Shown here in pieces: positions 1 to 8,395 of a DNA stretch of 64,000 nucleotides (position 1 is the first letter of the stretch; each line of letters begins with the position of its first letter). This DNA is from an uncultured Bacteroidales bacterium (GTDB lineage Bacteria > Bacteroidota > Bacteroidia > Bacteroidales > WCHB1-69). The notes below the pieces were generated by a model. The model searched no databases. It saw only the letters and a list, made by a program, of their open reading frames with translations, and was not told the DNA's origin. Position numbers and translations under genes: made by a program. The stretch is from positions 1 through 64,000 of the forward strand of contig ONAB01000013.1 of NCBI GenBank assembly GCA_900315705.1, written 5' to 3'.

Positions 1-174
1 GGACCAGTCGATCTGCACGCCCCAGTCCATAGGCTCCACATCGGTGGTGCAGTTGGCGGGCACGATATTGTCGGGCAGGTTGTTTTGTCCCGTTGCCCGT
101 AAAAGGGAAGACACACCTATCACTAGCAAGATAGCCAAACGGGGTGCTCGGATGTGAAAGATGTGTCTTAACAT
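1..174 (-). CDS. Secreted protein, N-terminal part only (58 residues visible)
   Basis: The gene starts at 174 on the minus strand and runs off the left edge. The first 30 or so residues are a signal peptide: basic start (MLRHIFHIRAPR), hydrophobic core (LAILLVIGVSSLL), then a likely cleavage site near ATGQ. The visible mature part (NNLPDNIVPANCTTDV and on) contains one cysteine, but the signal peptide has no lipobox, so this is probably an exported, not lipid-anchored, protein. Openings of this type (DNI-x-x-A-x-C) occur in large Bacteroidota surface proteins, but the family cannot be fixed from 58 residues. It lies 36 bp downstream of the MFS transporter gene and may share its transcript. 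Confidence 0.7.
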   Translation of the reverse strand, partial: MLRHIFHIRAPRLAILLVIGVSSLLRATGQNNLPDNIVPANCTTDVEPMDWGVQIDWS

Positions 175-210
175 ATTTGTCTGATGTATCCGGCTGCCGA
201 TTCGCTCCGT

Positions 211-1494
211 TTATTGCTCTTTGTACCGGAAGGCGAAGATGAAGGCCACGGCCACGATGAAAGCGTAGAGCGCGAAAATGCCCCAAACAGCTGTCCAGTC
301 GCCCACCAGAAAATGGCGCATCCCGTTCTCTGTCATCACCGGTTGCCAGGAACAGAACCGGTTCACCACTGCTTGTGCGCTCAAGGTGCCGACGGTGGCG
401 CCTATGCCGTTGGTCATCAGCATAAAGAGTCCCTGTGCGGAGGAACGGATGGAGATGTCGGTCTCCTTGTCCACAAACAACGATCCGCTGATGTTGAAGA
501 AGTCGAAGGCCACACCATATACAATCATCGAGAGCACGAACAACCAGACGCCTCCGCCGGGATTGCCCACGCCAAAGAGTCCGAAACGCAACACCCAGGC
601 GAACATTGCAATCAACATCACCCGCTTGATGCCGAATTTCTTCAAACAGAATGGAATCAGCAGAATGCACAGTGTTTCAGATATTTGCGACAATGAAACC
701 AGCATATTGGCGTGCTTCACACCGAATGTGTCGGCAAACTCGGGGTCGGCGCCGAAACTGGAGATGAAAGGATTGGCAAAACCGTTGGTGATTTGCAGGG
801 AAACACCTAATAACATCGAGAAAATGAAGAAGATGGCCATCTTTTTCTCTTTGAAAAGGGAGAATGCCTTCAAACCGAAAGCCTCTGCCATAGACTTGTG
901 CTCTTTGTTTTTGACCACCGGACAGTCGGGCAAGGTGAAAGAGTAGGAGGCCAGCACCAGACCGATGCATCCGCTGAAGAGGAATTGCCGTGCGGTCTCC
1001 TGAAGCCCTAACAGGTCAACAGCCCACATAGAGATGATGAAACCGATGGTGCCGAACACGCGGATGGGGGGAAATGCTTTCACCGTGTCCAAGCCAGCTT
1101 TATCCAAAGCATTGTAAGCCACGGCATTGGAAAGGGCCAAGGTGGGCATATAGAAAGCCACGCCGAGCGTGTATAGAGCGAATAAGGGTCCGAATTGCAC
1201 ATCCATTCCGGTGGATATGCCGTACAAGCCGGCGCAAATCATCGCGATACCGGAGATGCCGTGGCTGATGCCCAACATCTTTTGGGCGGGAATCCAACGG
1301 TCGGCCACAATGCCCAGCAGAGCCGGCATAAAAATGGAGACAATGCCCTGGATGGAATAGAATATCCCGATGTGTTTTCCCAGACCGTGAGGACCCAAGT
1401 AGCGTCCCATACAGGTGAGATAGGCCCCCCAGATGGCAAACTGGAGGAGGTTCATTGTAATCAACTTGATTTTCAATGTCTTGTCGTTTTTCAT
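211..1494 (-). CDS. MFS transporter, nucleoside:H+ symporter-like
   Basis: A 427-residue integral membrane protein with about 12 hydrophobic segments, the usual size of the nucleoside:H+ symporter (NHS) family of the major facilitator superfamily (NupG/XapB relatives). The N-terminal segment LLQFAIWGAYLTCMGRYLG fits the first helix of that family, which typically reads QFFIWGxW followed by G-x-Y-L. The expected role is proton-driven nucleoside import at the inner membrane; the actual substrate is inferred from the family. The start lies 5 bp after the stop of the FAH-family gene, so it is probably co-transcribed with the ruvB-containing operon. No nucleoside-catabolism gene is adjacent. Confidence 0.85.
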   Translation of the reverse strand: MKNDKTLKIKLITMNLLQFAIWGAYLTCMGRYLGPHGLGKHIGIFYSIQGIVSIFMPALLGIVADRWIPAQKMLGISHGISGIAMICAGLYGISTGMDVQFGPLFALYTLGVAFYMPTLALSNAVAYNALDKAGLDTVKAFPPIRVFGTIGFIISMWAVDLLGLQETARQFLFSGCIGLVLASYSFTLPDCPVVKNKEHKSMAEAFGLKAFSLFKEKKMAIFFIFSMLLGVSLQITNGFANPFISSFGADPEFADTFGVKHANMLVSLSQISETLCILLIPFCLKKFGIKRVMLIAMFAWVLRFGLFGVGNPGGGVWLFVLSMIVYGVAFDFFNISGSLFVDKETDISIRSSAQGLFMLMTNGIGATVGTLSAQAVVNRFCSWQPVMTENGMRHFLVGDWTAVWGIFALYAFIVAVAFIFAFRYKEQ

Positions 1495-1499
1495 ATTCT

Positions 1500-2111
1500 C
1501 TATTTTACTTTGAAATCAAACAGTTTTTCTCCTTCAAGGAAACCCTGGAGTCGGTCGTTGATGTGTACGGGTCCAACGCCGACGGGCGTGCCGGTGAAGA
1601 TGATGTCACCCGTCTTCAAGGTCATAAAACGGGAGACGTACGCGATGATTTGGTCGATGGTGAAGAGCATATCGCGGCTGTTGCCCTCCTGCACCTTCTC
1701 GCCGTTGAGCAAAAGGTGGAAGTTAAGGTTCTGCACGTCTTGGAACTGGCTCTTGGGCAGGAACTTGCCCACCACGGCCGAGCCGTCGAAGGCCTTGGCA
1801 ATCTCCCAGGGGTTGCCCTCCTGAATGCAGCGCCGCTGCAGGTCGCGGGCGGTGAAGTCCACCCCCAAACCAATCTCCTCATAGTATAAATGGGCGAACT
1901 TCTCCTGAATGCACTTTCCCAAGCGGTTGATTTTCACGATAATCTCCGTCTCGTAATCCACCTGTTGCGAGAAATCGGGCAGGAAGAAGGGGCGATTGCG
2001 ACGTGTGATGGCATTCTCCTGCTTCAGGAAGAAGACAGGCTCCGTGGGCACGGCGTGTTGCAGTTCCGCGATGTGCGCCGCGTAGTTCCGACCAATGCAG
2101 ATGAATTTCAT
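1500..2111 (-). CDS. Fumarylacetoacetate hydrolase family protein
   Basis: At 203 residues this is a single-domain member of the FAH superfamily, much shorter than true fumarylacetoacetase (about 420) and closer to YcgM-type acylpyruvases. The start FICIGRNYAAHIAEL is the conserved beta strand and active-site loop. Metal ligands appear as E54-x-E56 (DYETEI) and D85 (GVDFTARD); the GTPVGVGPV loop near the end is also typical. The predicted reaction is hydrolysis of a C-C bond in an acylpyruvate-like substrate or oxaloacetate decarboxylation; the substrate is unknown. It starts 2 bp after the outer-membrane protein gene and precedes the MFS gene by 5 bp, so translation is probably coupled. Confidence 0.88.
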   Translation of the reverse strand: MKFICIGRNYAAHIAELQHAVPTEPVFFLKQENAITRRNRPFFLPDFSQQVDYETEIIVKINRLGKCIQEKFAHLYYEEIGLGVDFTARDLQRRCIQEGNPWEIAKAFDGSAVVGKFLPKSQFQDVQNLNFHLLLNGEKVQEGNSRDMLFTIDQIIAYVSRFMTLKTGDIIFTGTPVGVGPVHINDRLQGFLEGEKLFDFKVK

Positions 2112-2113
2112 CG

Positions 2114-2893
2114 TTACAGGAAATTAAAGTGGATGACCAGTTCGAAATAGCCTAATTTCGCCTTTGGATCGACCTTGAGCACGCTGTTGTACGCTTGGTT
2201 CCGGCCTTGGAAGAAGTTGGTCAGCGTGTGCACATAGTTGGCCATAATGCCGGCCCTCATCTTCGGGGTGACGGCATATTCGAATCCCATTCCGGCGAAT
2301 ACAGACTCTTTGAGGATGGAGGCCTTGTTGTAGGGCTGGCGTTCCCTTGACCACAACTCGTCGCCCAGAATGCAGCCGTCGATGTGAGAGGCGCGCAGCA
2401 GCAGGCTGTTGTAGAAGCCGGCGTTGCCGCAGACGTAGAAGTTGTTGATAGAGTTGGTCTTCAGGGTGACGCCCACCGGTATGGTGAGGTACATCGCGCG
2501 GTAGGTGCGGTGTATGTCGGCCTCGGTTCCTCCAATGTTAGGCAAAATGACACTGTCGCGCAGGGCGAGCTTCCCGCCGACGTGCTCGAGGAAGACGCCG
2601 GTGGAGACGTAGAAGTTCTTGCCGTGCGTCAGGTTGACGTTGATGGGCACACCGTAGCGCATACCCACGACGATGCCGTCGCGCTGGTGGCCGAGTGTCT
2701 TGGTGTACATCCAGTCGAAGGTGGGAGCGAAGGCGAGCCCGAAGTTGATGCGGGCGCCCTCACCATTGTCCTTGTCCACCCCGGCGGGATAGACGTGCCG
2801 GGGTTTGCGGGGCACTCTGTTGGGCCGTTGGGCGACGGCCGAGGCCATTATCCCAAAGCAGAGTATTGTGAGGAGCAGGATTCTTCTTTTCAT
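2114..2893 (-). CDS. Outer-membrane beta-barrel protein, PorT-like
   Basis: A 259-residue exported protein. It has a signal peptide (MKRRILLLTILCFG to SAVAQ, cleavage near residue 22), alternating polar/hydrophobic strands such as INFGLAFAPTFDWMY, and a terminal strand ending in phenylalanine and leucine (LVIHFNFL), as in outer-membrane barrels. Overall layout resembles the PorT/OmpW-like small barrels of Bacteroidota. PorT is a type IX secretion component, but the sequence alone does not prove this one is. It sits between ruvB (10 bp upstream) and the FAH-family gene in the same operon. A general outer-membrane-beta-barrel label is the safest call. Confidence 0.75.
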   Translation of the reverse strand: MKRRILLLTILCFGIMASAVAQRPNRVPRKPRHVYPAGVDKDNGEGARINFGLAFAPTFDWMYTKTLGHQRDGIVVGMRYGVPINVNLTHGKNFYVSTGVFLEHVGGKLALRDSVILPNIGGTEADIHRTYRAMYLTIPVGVTLKTNSINNFYVCGNAGFYNSLLLRASHIDGCILGDELWSRERQPYNKASILKESVFAGMGFEYAVTPKMRAGIMANYVHTLTNFFQGRNQAYNSVLKVDPKAKLGYFELVIHFNFL

Positions 2894-2903
2894 ATTATTG
2901 AAT

Positions 2904-3929
2904 TTAAAAGAGTTCGGGTTGGGCGTTGGGGTAGCGGCTCTTGCCCAAGTGTTCGTAGGCGAGAGCGGTGGCTTCGCGACCGCGTGGAGTGCGCATCAAG
3001 TATCCCTCCTGGATGAGGAAGGGCTCATAGACTTCCTCGATGGTGCCGGGGTCGTCGCTCACGGCGGTGGCGATGGTGCTCAGGCCGACCGGCCCGCCCT
3101 TGAACTTGTCGATGATGGTACTCAAGATGCGGTTGTCCATCTCGTCAAGACCGTGCTGGTCCACGTTGAGTGCCTTGAGGGCAATCTGGGTGATAGGCAG
3201 GGTGATGGTGCCGTCGCCCTTGATCTGGGCGAAGTCGCGTACCCGTCGCAGGAGCAGGTTGGCGATACGGGGCGTGCCTCGGCTGCGGGAGGCAATCTCG
3301 TAGGCGGCGTCATCGTGGATGGGAATGTCCAGAATGGAAGCCGAACGGCGGATGATCTTGCCCAGCGTCTCGGCGTCGTAATACTGCAGTCGCAGGTTGA
3401 TGCCGAAACGGGAGCGCAACGGGGCGGTCAGCAGGCCCGACCGGGTGGTGGCGCCCACGAGCGTGAAGGGGTTGAGCGAGATCTGCACGCTGCGCGCGCT
3501 GGGACCGCTGTCAATCATTATGTCGATCTTGTAGTCCTCCATTGCCGAGTAGAGGTACTCCTCCACCACGGGTGAGAGCCGGTGTATCTCGTCGATGAAG
3601 AGCACGTCGTTGGGCTCCAGGTTGGTGAGCAGTCCGGCCAAATCGCCGGGCTTGTCAATGACGGGGCCGGAGGTGCAGCGCACGTTGACGCCCATCTCGT
3701 TGCCGATGATGTGCGACAGGGTGGTCTTGCCCAGTCCGGGAGGGCCGTGCAGCAGCACGTGGTCCAGTGCCTCCCCACGGGCCTTGGCGGCTCGCACGAA
3801 GACGATGATGTTTTCCAACACCTGCTGCTGTCCCTGGAACTCCTTGAACGCAGCCGGACGTATCGCCCGCTCGAACTCCTTGTCGGCCGACGACATCCTG
3901 CTGGTGGTGGGATCTAAGTTCTCGTTCAT
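2904..3929 (-). CDS. ruvB: Holliday junction branch migration DNA helicase RuvB
   Basis: A 341-residue AAA+ ATPase, the normal RuvB length. The Walker A is GPPGLGKTT (residues 62-70), the Walker B is VLFIDEIHR (109-117), the sensor 1 region is GATTRSG, and the C-terminal winged helix ends in [16 protein letters not shown]. RuvB hexamers drive Holliday junction branch migration with RuvA during recombination and repair. Neither ruvA nor ruvC is adjacent, which is common in Bacteroidota. The start is 2 bp downstream of the TPR lipoprotein gene, so the two are translationally coupled. Confidence 0.97.
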   Translation of the reverse strand: MNENLDPTTSRMSSADKEFERAIRPAAFKEFQGQQQVLENIIVFVRAAKARGEALDHVLLHGPPGLGKTTLSHIIGNEMGVNVRCTSGPVIDKPGDLAGLLTNLEPNDVLFIDEIHRLSPVVEEYLYSAMEDYKIDIMIDSGPSARSVQISLNPFTLVGATTRSGLLTAPLRSRFGINLRLQYYDAETLGKIIRRSASILDIPIHDDAAYEIASRSRGTPRIANLLLRRVRDFAQIKGDGTITLPITQIALKALNVDQHGLDEMDNRILSTIIDKFKGGPVGLSTIATAVSDDPGTIEEVYEPFLIQEGYLMRTPRGREATALAYEHLGKSRYPNAQPELF

Positions 3930-3931
3930 CG

Positions 3932-4936
3932 TTAACGGTTTTGAAGTTTGTCCAATCGGTTCAGCCCCGCAATGGCCGGCTCGAAGTTTCTTTCCAGTTT
4001 CAGGGCCGTCTGGTAGTCCTTGCGGGCCTTGTCGTATTCTCCAAGATATTCGTAGGCAACGCCCCTGTTGCAGACGGAATAAACGAAGTTGGGGTTGGCC
4101 TCGATGGCCTGGGTGAAGAGTTTAGCAGCCTCGTCATAGCGGGCGATGCTTTCATCCAAGTACAAATAACCCAGGTTGTTGAGGGCGGGAATGTTCTTGG
4201 GGTCAATCTCTATGACGGTCTTGTACTCCTGCTCTGCCTCCTCGGTCTTCCCCATATCCTGATACATCTTGCCGAGGTTGTAGCGGATCTCCACATTGTT
4301 GGGATCCACGTTGAGGGCATTCTGGTAATAGTTGATAGCCAGCGGGTTGTTAAGTTGTTGGTAGAAATAACCCAACTCCAAGAAGGCTTTGATTTCCTTG
4401 GGGTCTTGGTCGATGACCAGTTGCAGTAGACGGAGGTAGTTGGCGGTGTCGCGCTGGTCCTTCATCATAAAGGCCTGGATAAGGTAAGCCTTGGGATTGA
4501 AGGGCTGCAGGGCCACGGCCTCGTCGATGGTTTTGCCACATTCGTCCAGCATCCTGAGATGGTAGTAGAGCTCGGCCAGCTTGAGGCGCGCCTCGTTGTT
4601 GTCGGGCTGCTTTTTGATGGCAGTCTGCAGCATCTCCTCCGCCAAGTCGGTTTCGCGTTGGGCGAAGTAGAGGTCGGAGAGCTTGACGTAGTATTTGCTG
4701 CTGTCGGGTTGCAGCCGGATGGCGGTCTGCATATCGGCGATGCCCTTTTCCAGCTCCTGGTGGTAATAGTAGTAGTCGGCACGCTGGTAGTAGAGCTCCG
4801 ACCGCTTGGGGTGCCGGTCAATCTCTTTGCAGAGTTTTGCCAGCTCGGAGGGCAGGTCGGCGTACCGGTTTTTGTTTTGGCAACTGTAACCGAATATTAG
4901 CAATAGTGCCAGTAGGCAGGTGATTATTCTTTTCAT
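3932..4936 (-). CDS. Tetratricopeptide-repeat lipoprotein
   Basis: A 334-residue protein with a lipoprotein signal: [19 protein letters not shown], with the lipidated cysteine at residue 19 followed by QNKN. The rest is about eight 34-residue TPR units with recognisable W/Y-G-A-P-type positions (for example [29 protein letters not shown]). TPR lipoproteins act as periplasmic scaffolds for envelope complexes; the partner is unknown. It is the first gene of the 1-4936 minus-strand operon. The upstream 111 bp are occupied by short repeats and no clear TAnnTTTG promoter was found there. Confidence 0.88.
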   Translation of the reverse strand: MKRIITCLLALLLIFGYSCQNKNRYADLPSELAKLCKEIDRHPKRSELYYQRADYYYYHQELEKGIADMQTAIRLQPDSSKYYVKLSDLYFAQRETDLAEEMLQTAIKKQPDNNEARLKLAELYYHLRMLDECGKTIDEAVALQPFNPKAYLIQAFMMKDQRDTANYLRLLQLVIDQDPKEIKAFLELGYFYQQLNNPLAINYYQNALNVDPNNVEIRYNLGKMYQDMGKTEEAEQEYKTVIEIDPKNIPALNNLGYLYLDESIARYDEAAKLFTQAIEANPNFVYSVCNRGVAYEYLGEYDKARKDYQTALKLERNFEPAIAGLNRLDKLQNR

Positions 4937-4944
4937 TCTGTTGG

Positions 4945-5045
4945 TGTTAGCTTTTAGCCGTTGGCTGTTAGCTGTTAGTCGGTGGTGATATTATGTTAAA
5001 AGCCATTGGCCAATGGCTAAAAGCCAATAGCCAATGGCTGATAGA
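4945..5045. repeat. Intergenic micro-repeat tract (ttagc/agccaatggc words)
   Basis: The gap between recA and the TPR lipoprotein gene is built of variants of one word: gttagctgttag on the left, then aaagccattggccaatggct and aaagccaatagccaatggct on the right. The word agccattggccaatggct is a perfect palindrome, so the transcript can form hairpins. The same style of micro-repeat recurs at 47.5-52.4 kb with different words. No gene or promoter is seen here. Confidence 0.7.
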
Positions 5046-5047
5046 CA

Positions 5048-6070
5048 CTATTTCATATTTTCTTTGATGGCCTCGCGGATTTTGGCTTCCAGTTCGTCGG
5101 CCAACTCGGGGTTGTCGGCGAGGAGGTTCTTGACGGCTTCACGGCCTTGTGCCAGTTTGCTGTCGCCATAGGAGAACCAGGAGCCCGACTTCTTGATAAT
5201 GCCGTACTCGACGCCGAGATCGACGATTTCGCCGGTCTTGGAGATGCCGCCGCCGAACATAATGTCGAACTCGGCCTGGCGGAACGGGGGCGCCACTTTG
5301 TTCTTGACAACTTTCACGCGGACGTGGTTGCCGATGGAGGTGTCGCCCTCCTTGATCTGGGCTTGGCGGCGGATGTCAAGGCGCACGGAGGCGTAGAACT
5401 TCAGGGCGTTGCCACCGGTGGTGGTCTCCGGATTGCCGAAGAGAATGCCGATCTTCTCACGCAGCTGGTTGATGAAGATGCAGCAGCAGCCGGTTTTGTT
5501 GATGGTGGCCGTGAGTTTGCGGAGAGCCTGTGACATCAGACGGGCCTGAAGACCCACTTTCGAGTCGCCCATATCACCCTCGATTTCGCTCTTGGGGGTC
5601 AGGGCGGCCACGGAGTCGATGACAATGATGTCGATGGCACCGGAACGGATGAGGTTGTCGGCAATCTCAAGGGCCTGTTCGCCGTTGTCAGGCTGTGAGA
5701 TGAGCAGGTCGGAGGTGTTCACGCCCAGCTTCTCGGCATAGAAGCGGTCGAAGGCGTGCTCCGCGTCGATGAAAGCGGCGATGCCGCCCTGTTTCTGGGC
5801 CTCCGCGATGGCGTGGATGGCCAAGGTCGTCTTACCGGAAGACTCGGGACCGTAGATTTCGATGATTCTGCCTTTGGGGAACCCGCCGACACCCAGTGCG
5901 GTGTCAAGGCCGATGGAACCGGTCGAGATGACATCCATCTCCTCCACATTCGTATCACCCATTCTCATAATGGCGCCTTTGCCGAAGGTCTTCTCCAATT
6001 TCTCCAGCGTGGAGTTGAGCACTTTCAACTTCTCGGCATTCACGCTTTTTTTGATTTCGTCATTATCCAT
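5048..6070 (-). CDS. recA: Recombinase RecA
   Basis: A 340-residue RecA with the full core: Walker [10 protein letters not shown] (74-82), Walker B region [11 protein letters not shown], the L1/L2 loops ([32 protein letters not shown]) and an acidic-lysine C-terminal tail. It forms ATP-dependent filaments on single-stranded DNA for recombination and induces the SOS response. The start at 6070 (MDNDEIKKS) is chosen because a -7 box lies at 6108-6115, so an in-frame ATG at 6127 would be upstream of the promoter. No SOS box was recognised between the promoter and the start. Confidence 0.97.
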   Translation of the reverse strand: MDNDEIKKSVNAEKLKVLNSTLEKLEKTFGKGAIMRMGDTNVEEMDVISTGSIGLDTALGVGGFPKGRIIEIYGPESSGKTTLAIHAIAEAQKQGGIAAFIDAEHAFDRFYAEKLGVNTSDLLISQPDNGEQALEIADNLIRSGAIDIIVIDSVAALTPKSEIEGDMGDSKVGLQARLMSQALRKLTATINKTGCCCIFINQLREKIGILFGNPETTTGGNALKFYASVRLDIRRQAQIKEGDTSIGNHVRVKVVKNKVAPPFRQAEFDIMFGGGISKTGEIVDLGVEYGIIKKSGSWFSYGDSKLAQGREAVKNLLADNPELADELEAKIREAIKENMK

Positions 6071-6107
6071 TTCAATAGTTATTATTTTATAGGTTTTGAA
6101 AAGAGCG

Positions 6108-6115
6108 CAAAAATA
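6108..6115 (-). promoter_or_regulatory. recA promoter -7 box
   Basis: On the minus strand this reads TATTTTTG, an exact TAnnTTTG box of the Bacteroidota primary sigma factor, 38 bp upstream of the recA start. It decides between the two in-frame recA start codons. Confidence 0.7.
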
Positions 6116-6223
6116 CGCATTTTTCACATACGAAATACGCGTTTTTTTTAATGAAGATTGTTAAAATGATGTTTTTTAGTTGTTTGATTTCCAATGTTTT
6201 GAATCAATCTTAAGAATTGATTC

Positions 6224-7405
6224 CTAATTTTTTTTCGGAGCTTCTGCGCAAAGAAGTTCCTCCAGCTTTTCGGTGGCATTTCCCCAGTCGTAGTGCTGGT
6301 GGACATAGCGATTGCCGTTGGCGGCCACCTGGTGGTGGTACTCTTCGTCCTCCAGCAGGTGTGTGATGCTCTTCACGTACTCTTCAGTGGTGTGACAGGT
6401 GATGACGGCCCCCTCGTCAACTGCTTTGTCAAGGGGACGTCCCGCGAGCGGCGACGTGACACAGGGCAATTGCATCGACATAGCCTCCAGCAGCTTGTTC
6501 TGCAAGCCGGTGCCCAACCGCATCGGGGCCACGAAGACCCGGGCTTGCGCGTACCAGTCGCGCATCGAGTCCACCCATCCGGTGACAATGATGTGCTCGT
6601 CCTTCAGGGCACGAACCGACGCGGCGGGCGTGGCACCGCACAGCACTAACCGGATGTTGGGGAATCGCTCCTTCAACGGCGGAAGGATGGCCCGCGCAAG
6701 GTATTCGGCCGCGTCCACGTTGGGAGCATAGTTCATATTGCCCGAGAAAATGAGGTCGTAGGGCTTCTCCTCACCCTTGTACTGGAACTGGTCGAACTGC
6801 ACGCCGTTGGGCACCACCACAATCTCGTCGCGGCGAGGGTGGGGAATGAGGTCGCGGTCCACCTCCGTGATGATGGTGTGGCCGTCGAACTTGTCGAAAA
6901 TCGCTTCCTCATAATGACTTACCCTGCGCCATTCCATCTTGAAGAAGGGCTTCAGGAAGAGGTTGGCGTTCTCATAGCGGCGCCACATCCCCTTTGAGAA
7001 AGCGTCCTGGAAGTCAATGACCTTTTGGATGGGCACATCCTTGACGTACTCCGCCACACGGAAAAGTTGGCAATAGATGCGGTCGGGTTGCTCTTCGCAC
7101 AGGATGCGTTTTATTTCACGATGGTTTTTCTTGCTGTAGAAATAGCCGCACTGCAACGGCGTCCCGTTGAAAAAAGAACGGATGATGTTTGTGAAACTCC
7201 GCCACTTGGGCTGGTGAAGCAGATATATCCGCTTACAGAAGGGCTGCACTTGCCGCAGTGCCTCGTCGGAAACCTTGTCTTCGTGCAGCGCCGCCAAAAT
7301 GATATCGTGCTTTTCTGACAAGCAGCGAATCTGGTGGTACGCGCGCAACTTGTCCCCCTTTTCAAGGGGATACGGGAAGCGGGGAAGTACCACTAATATT
7401 TTCAT
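6224..7405 (-). CDS. GT4-family glycosyltransferase
   Basis: A 393-residue glycosyltransferase with a GT-B fold. The N-terminal MKILVVLPRFPYPLEKGDKL is the donor-independent Rossmann start of Stp1/TIGR03087-like sugar transferases, and the C-terminal GLQNKLLEAMSMQLPCVTS is the nucleotide-sugar-binding region with its conserved E-A-M. The role is sugar transfer onto a surface polysaccharide or lipid carrier; donor and acceptor are unknown. The start at 7405 is preferred over an upstream in-frame ATG at 7462 because the -7 box at 7452-7459 lies between them. It stands alone between recA and the accessory patch. Confidence 0.85.
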   Translation of the reverse strand: MKILVVLPRFPYPLEKGDKLRAYHQIRCLSEKHDIILAALHEDKVSDEALRQVQPFCKRIYLLHQPKWRSFTNIIRSFFNGTPLQCGYFYSKKNHREIKRILCEEQPDRIYCQLFRVAEYVKDVPIQKVIDFQDAFSKGMWRRYENANLFLKPFFKMEWRRVSHYEEAIFDKFDGHTIITEVDRDLIPHPRRDEIVVVPNGVQFDQFQYKGEEKPYDLIFSGNMNYAPNVDAAEYLARAILPPLKERFPNIRLVLCGATPAASVRALKDEHIIVTGWVDSMRDWYAQARVFVAPMRLGTGLQNKLLEAMSMQLPCVTSPLAGRPLDKAVDEGAVITCHTTEEYVKSITHLLEDEEYHHQVAANGNRYVHQHYDWGNATEKLEELLCAEAPKKN

Positions 7406-7451
7406 CTTGACAATATTACAACTTAATAAGCCGAACGTTTTGTTCGGACGG

Positions 7452-7459
7452 CAAAGATA
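7452..7459 (-). promoter_or_regulatory. Glycosyltransferase promoter -7 box
   Basis: Reads TATCTTTG on the minus strand (TAnnTTTG), 47 bp upstream of the chosen start at 7405. Confidence 0.6.
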
Positions 7460-7506
7460 CAATTTTAATGGTTATGGGTTATTGGTTATTGAAGCTGGGT
7501 TGGGTT

Positions 7507-8064
7507 TCATATCCCGCCGAAGTCGCTTTCCACCATCACCCATCTTTCTTCGGCTTTCGAATAGATGTATTTGCAATTAATCCAATCGCTTACGGCAATA
7601 CACCAACGCATTCTTCCGTGGAATTTTTCCCAACTTAAGTAGCGAGAACCGACTGTAACGGAAACGGTGTCGTGAAGAAATTCCACGTGTGGGCCCCCTA
7701 AAATGTTCATTTTCTTATCTAACTTGACTTTTTTCGACACCTTCCACATCTGTTCACTATCGTTTTGGTATGTATAAATCGTCACATAACCGTTTTTTTC
7801 GGTGGAAACAGCGTTGAGTTTGTGGATCATATATTTGACGGTCTCATTAGAAAAGCCGCTACCCGTTTGGATGTACATTGCAGTATCATATAAATGACCG
7901 AATTTCACATCTTTGGATCTGATATGGTTAAACGAATACATTGAGTCAACAAGCGCGTCGGCAGTACTGGCAATGAGCATGTCCAACGGCTGTCCCCCCT
8001 GCGCTTGGAGCTTAGCCGGACAAAGGATGATCAATAGGAAAATGCTATAAAACAAGCGTTTCAT
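7507..8064 (-). CDS. Hypothetical secreted protein (paralogous signal peptide)
   Basis: A 185-residue exported protein of no recognised family. The signal peptide MKRLFYSIFLLIILCPAKL with cleavage near LQAQ is nearly identical to that of the 389-residue protein encoded just upstream (8396-9565), although the mature parts are unrelated by eye. The mature part is mixed alpha/beta (VDSMYSFNHIRSKDVKFGH, YVTIYTYQNDSEQMWKV) and ends in an aromatic-rich strand. The start at 8064 follows a -7 box at 8089-8096. The gene contains CATG, a word nearly absent from the core genes here, suggesting recent acquisition. Confidence 0.7.
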   Translation of the reverse strand: MKRLFYSIFLLIILCPAKLQAQGGQPLDMLIASTADALVDSMYSFNHIRSKDVKFGHLYDTAMYIQTGSGFSNETVKYMIHKLNAVSTEKNGYVTIYTYQNDSEQMWKVSKKVKLDKKMNILGGPHVEFLHDTVSVTVGSRYLSWEKFHGRMRWCIAVSDWINCKYIYSKAEERWVMVESDFGGI

Positions 8065-8088
8065 GAAATCGGTTTTTGATAACATCGG

Positions 8089-8096
8089 CAAAGATA
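8089..8096 (-). promoter_or_regulatory. Promoter -7 box of the 185-residue secreted protein gene
   Basis: TATCTTTG on the minus strand, 25 bp upstream of the start at 8064. Confidence 0.55.
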
Positions 8097-8130
8097 CAAT
8101 TTTTTCAATCCTAAATGGTCTCTCCCGAAT

Positions 8131-8352
8131 GCGTCGTGCTGAAAGCACAAAACTTCAATAACCCCACACGAAACGAAGTGACGTGTGGGGTGGCGGACGC
8201 GGCATGAAGGTGGCGTGCTGAAGGCACGCTACTACTTGGCTTTATAGTTGCGTGTTTTCACGCTTGTTTCGCGGGTGGTCGCCATACCCCACACTGCGCT
8301 TCACTTCGTTACGCTTGTGTGGGGTTATTAAGATATTGTGCCTCTGGCACGC
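8131..8352. repeat. Long imperfect palindromic element (about 220 bp)
   Basis: This fills most of the 331-bp gap between two secreted-protein genes. The outer arms are gcgtcgtgctgaaagcac... and ...gtgcctctggcacgc; inside these, aataaccccacac at 8157-8169 pairs with gtgtggggttatt at 8317-8329, and aacgaagtga pairs with tcacttcgtt at 8300-8309. Smaller hairpins (gcgtgctgaaggcacgc) lie in the middle. No reading frame is present. The layout is that of a non-autonomous palindromic (MITE- or REP-like) element or a large transcript-end structure. Confidence 0.75.
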
Positions 8353-8395
8353 TTGTCGGAACGCGTTGTTTATAATAGGAACGACACAATTATAA

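Noticed and set aside
2114-2893. Calling the beta-barrel protein PorT outright
   Set aside because: Size and strand pattern fit, but many unrelated small barrels look the same and no other T9SS gene is adjacent.
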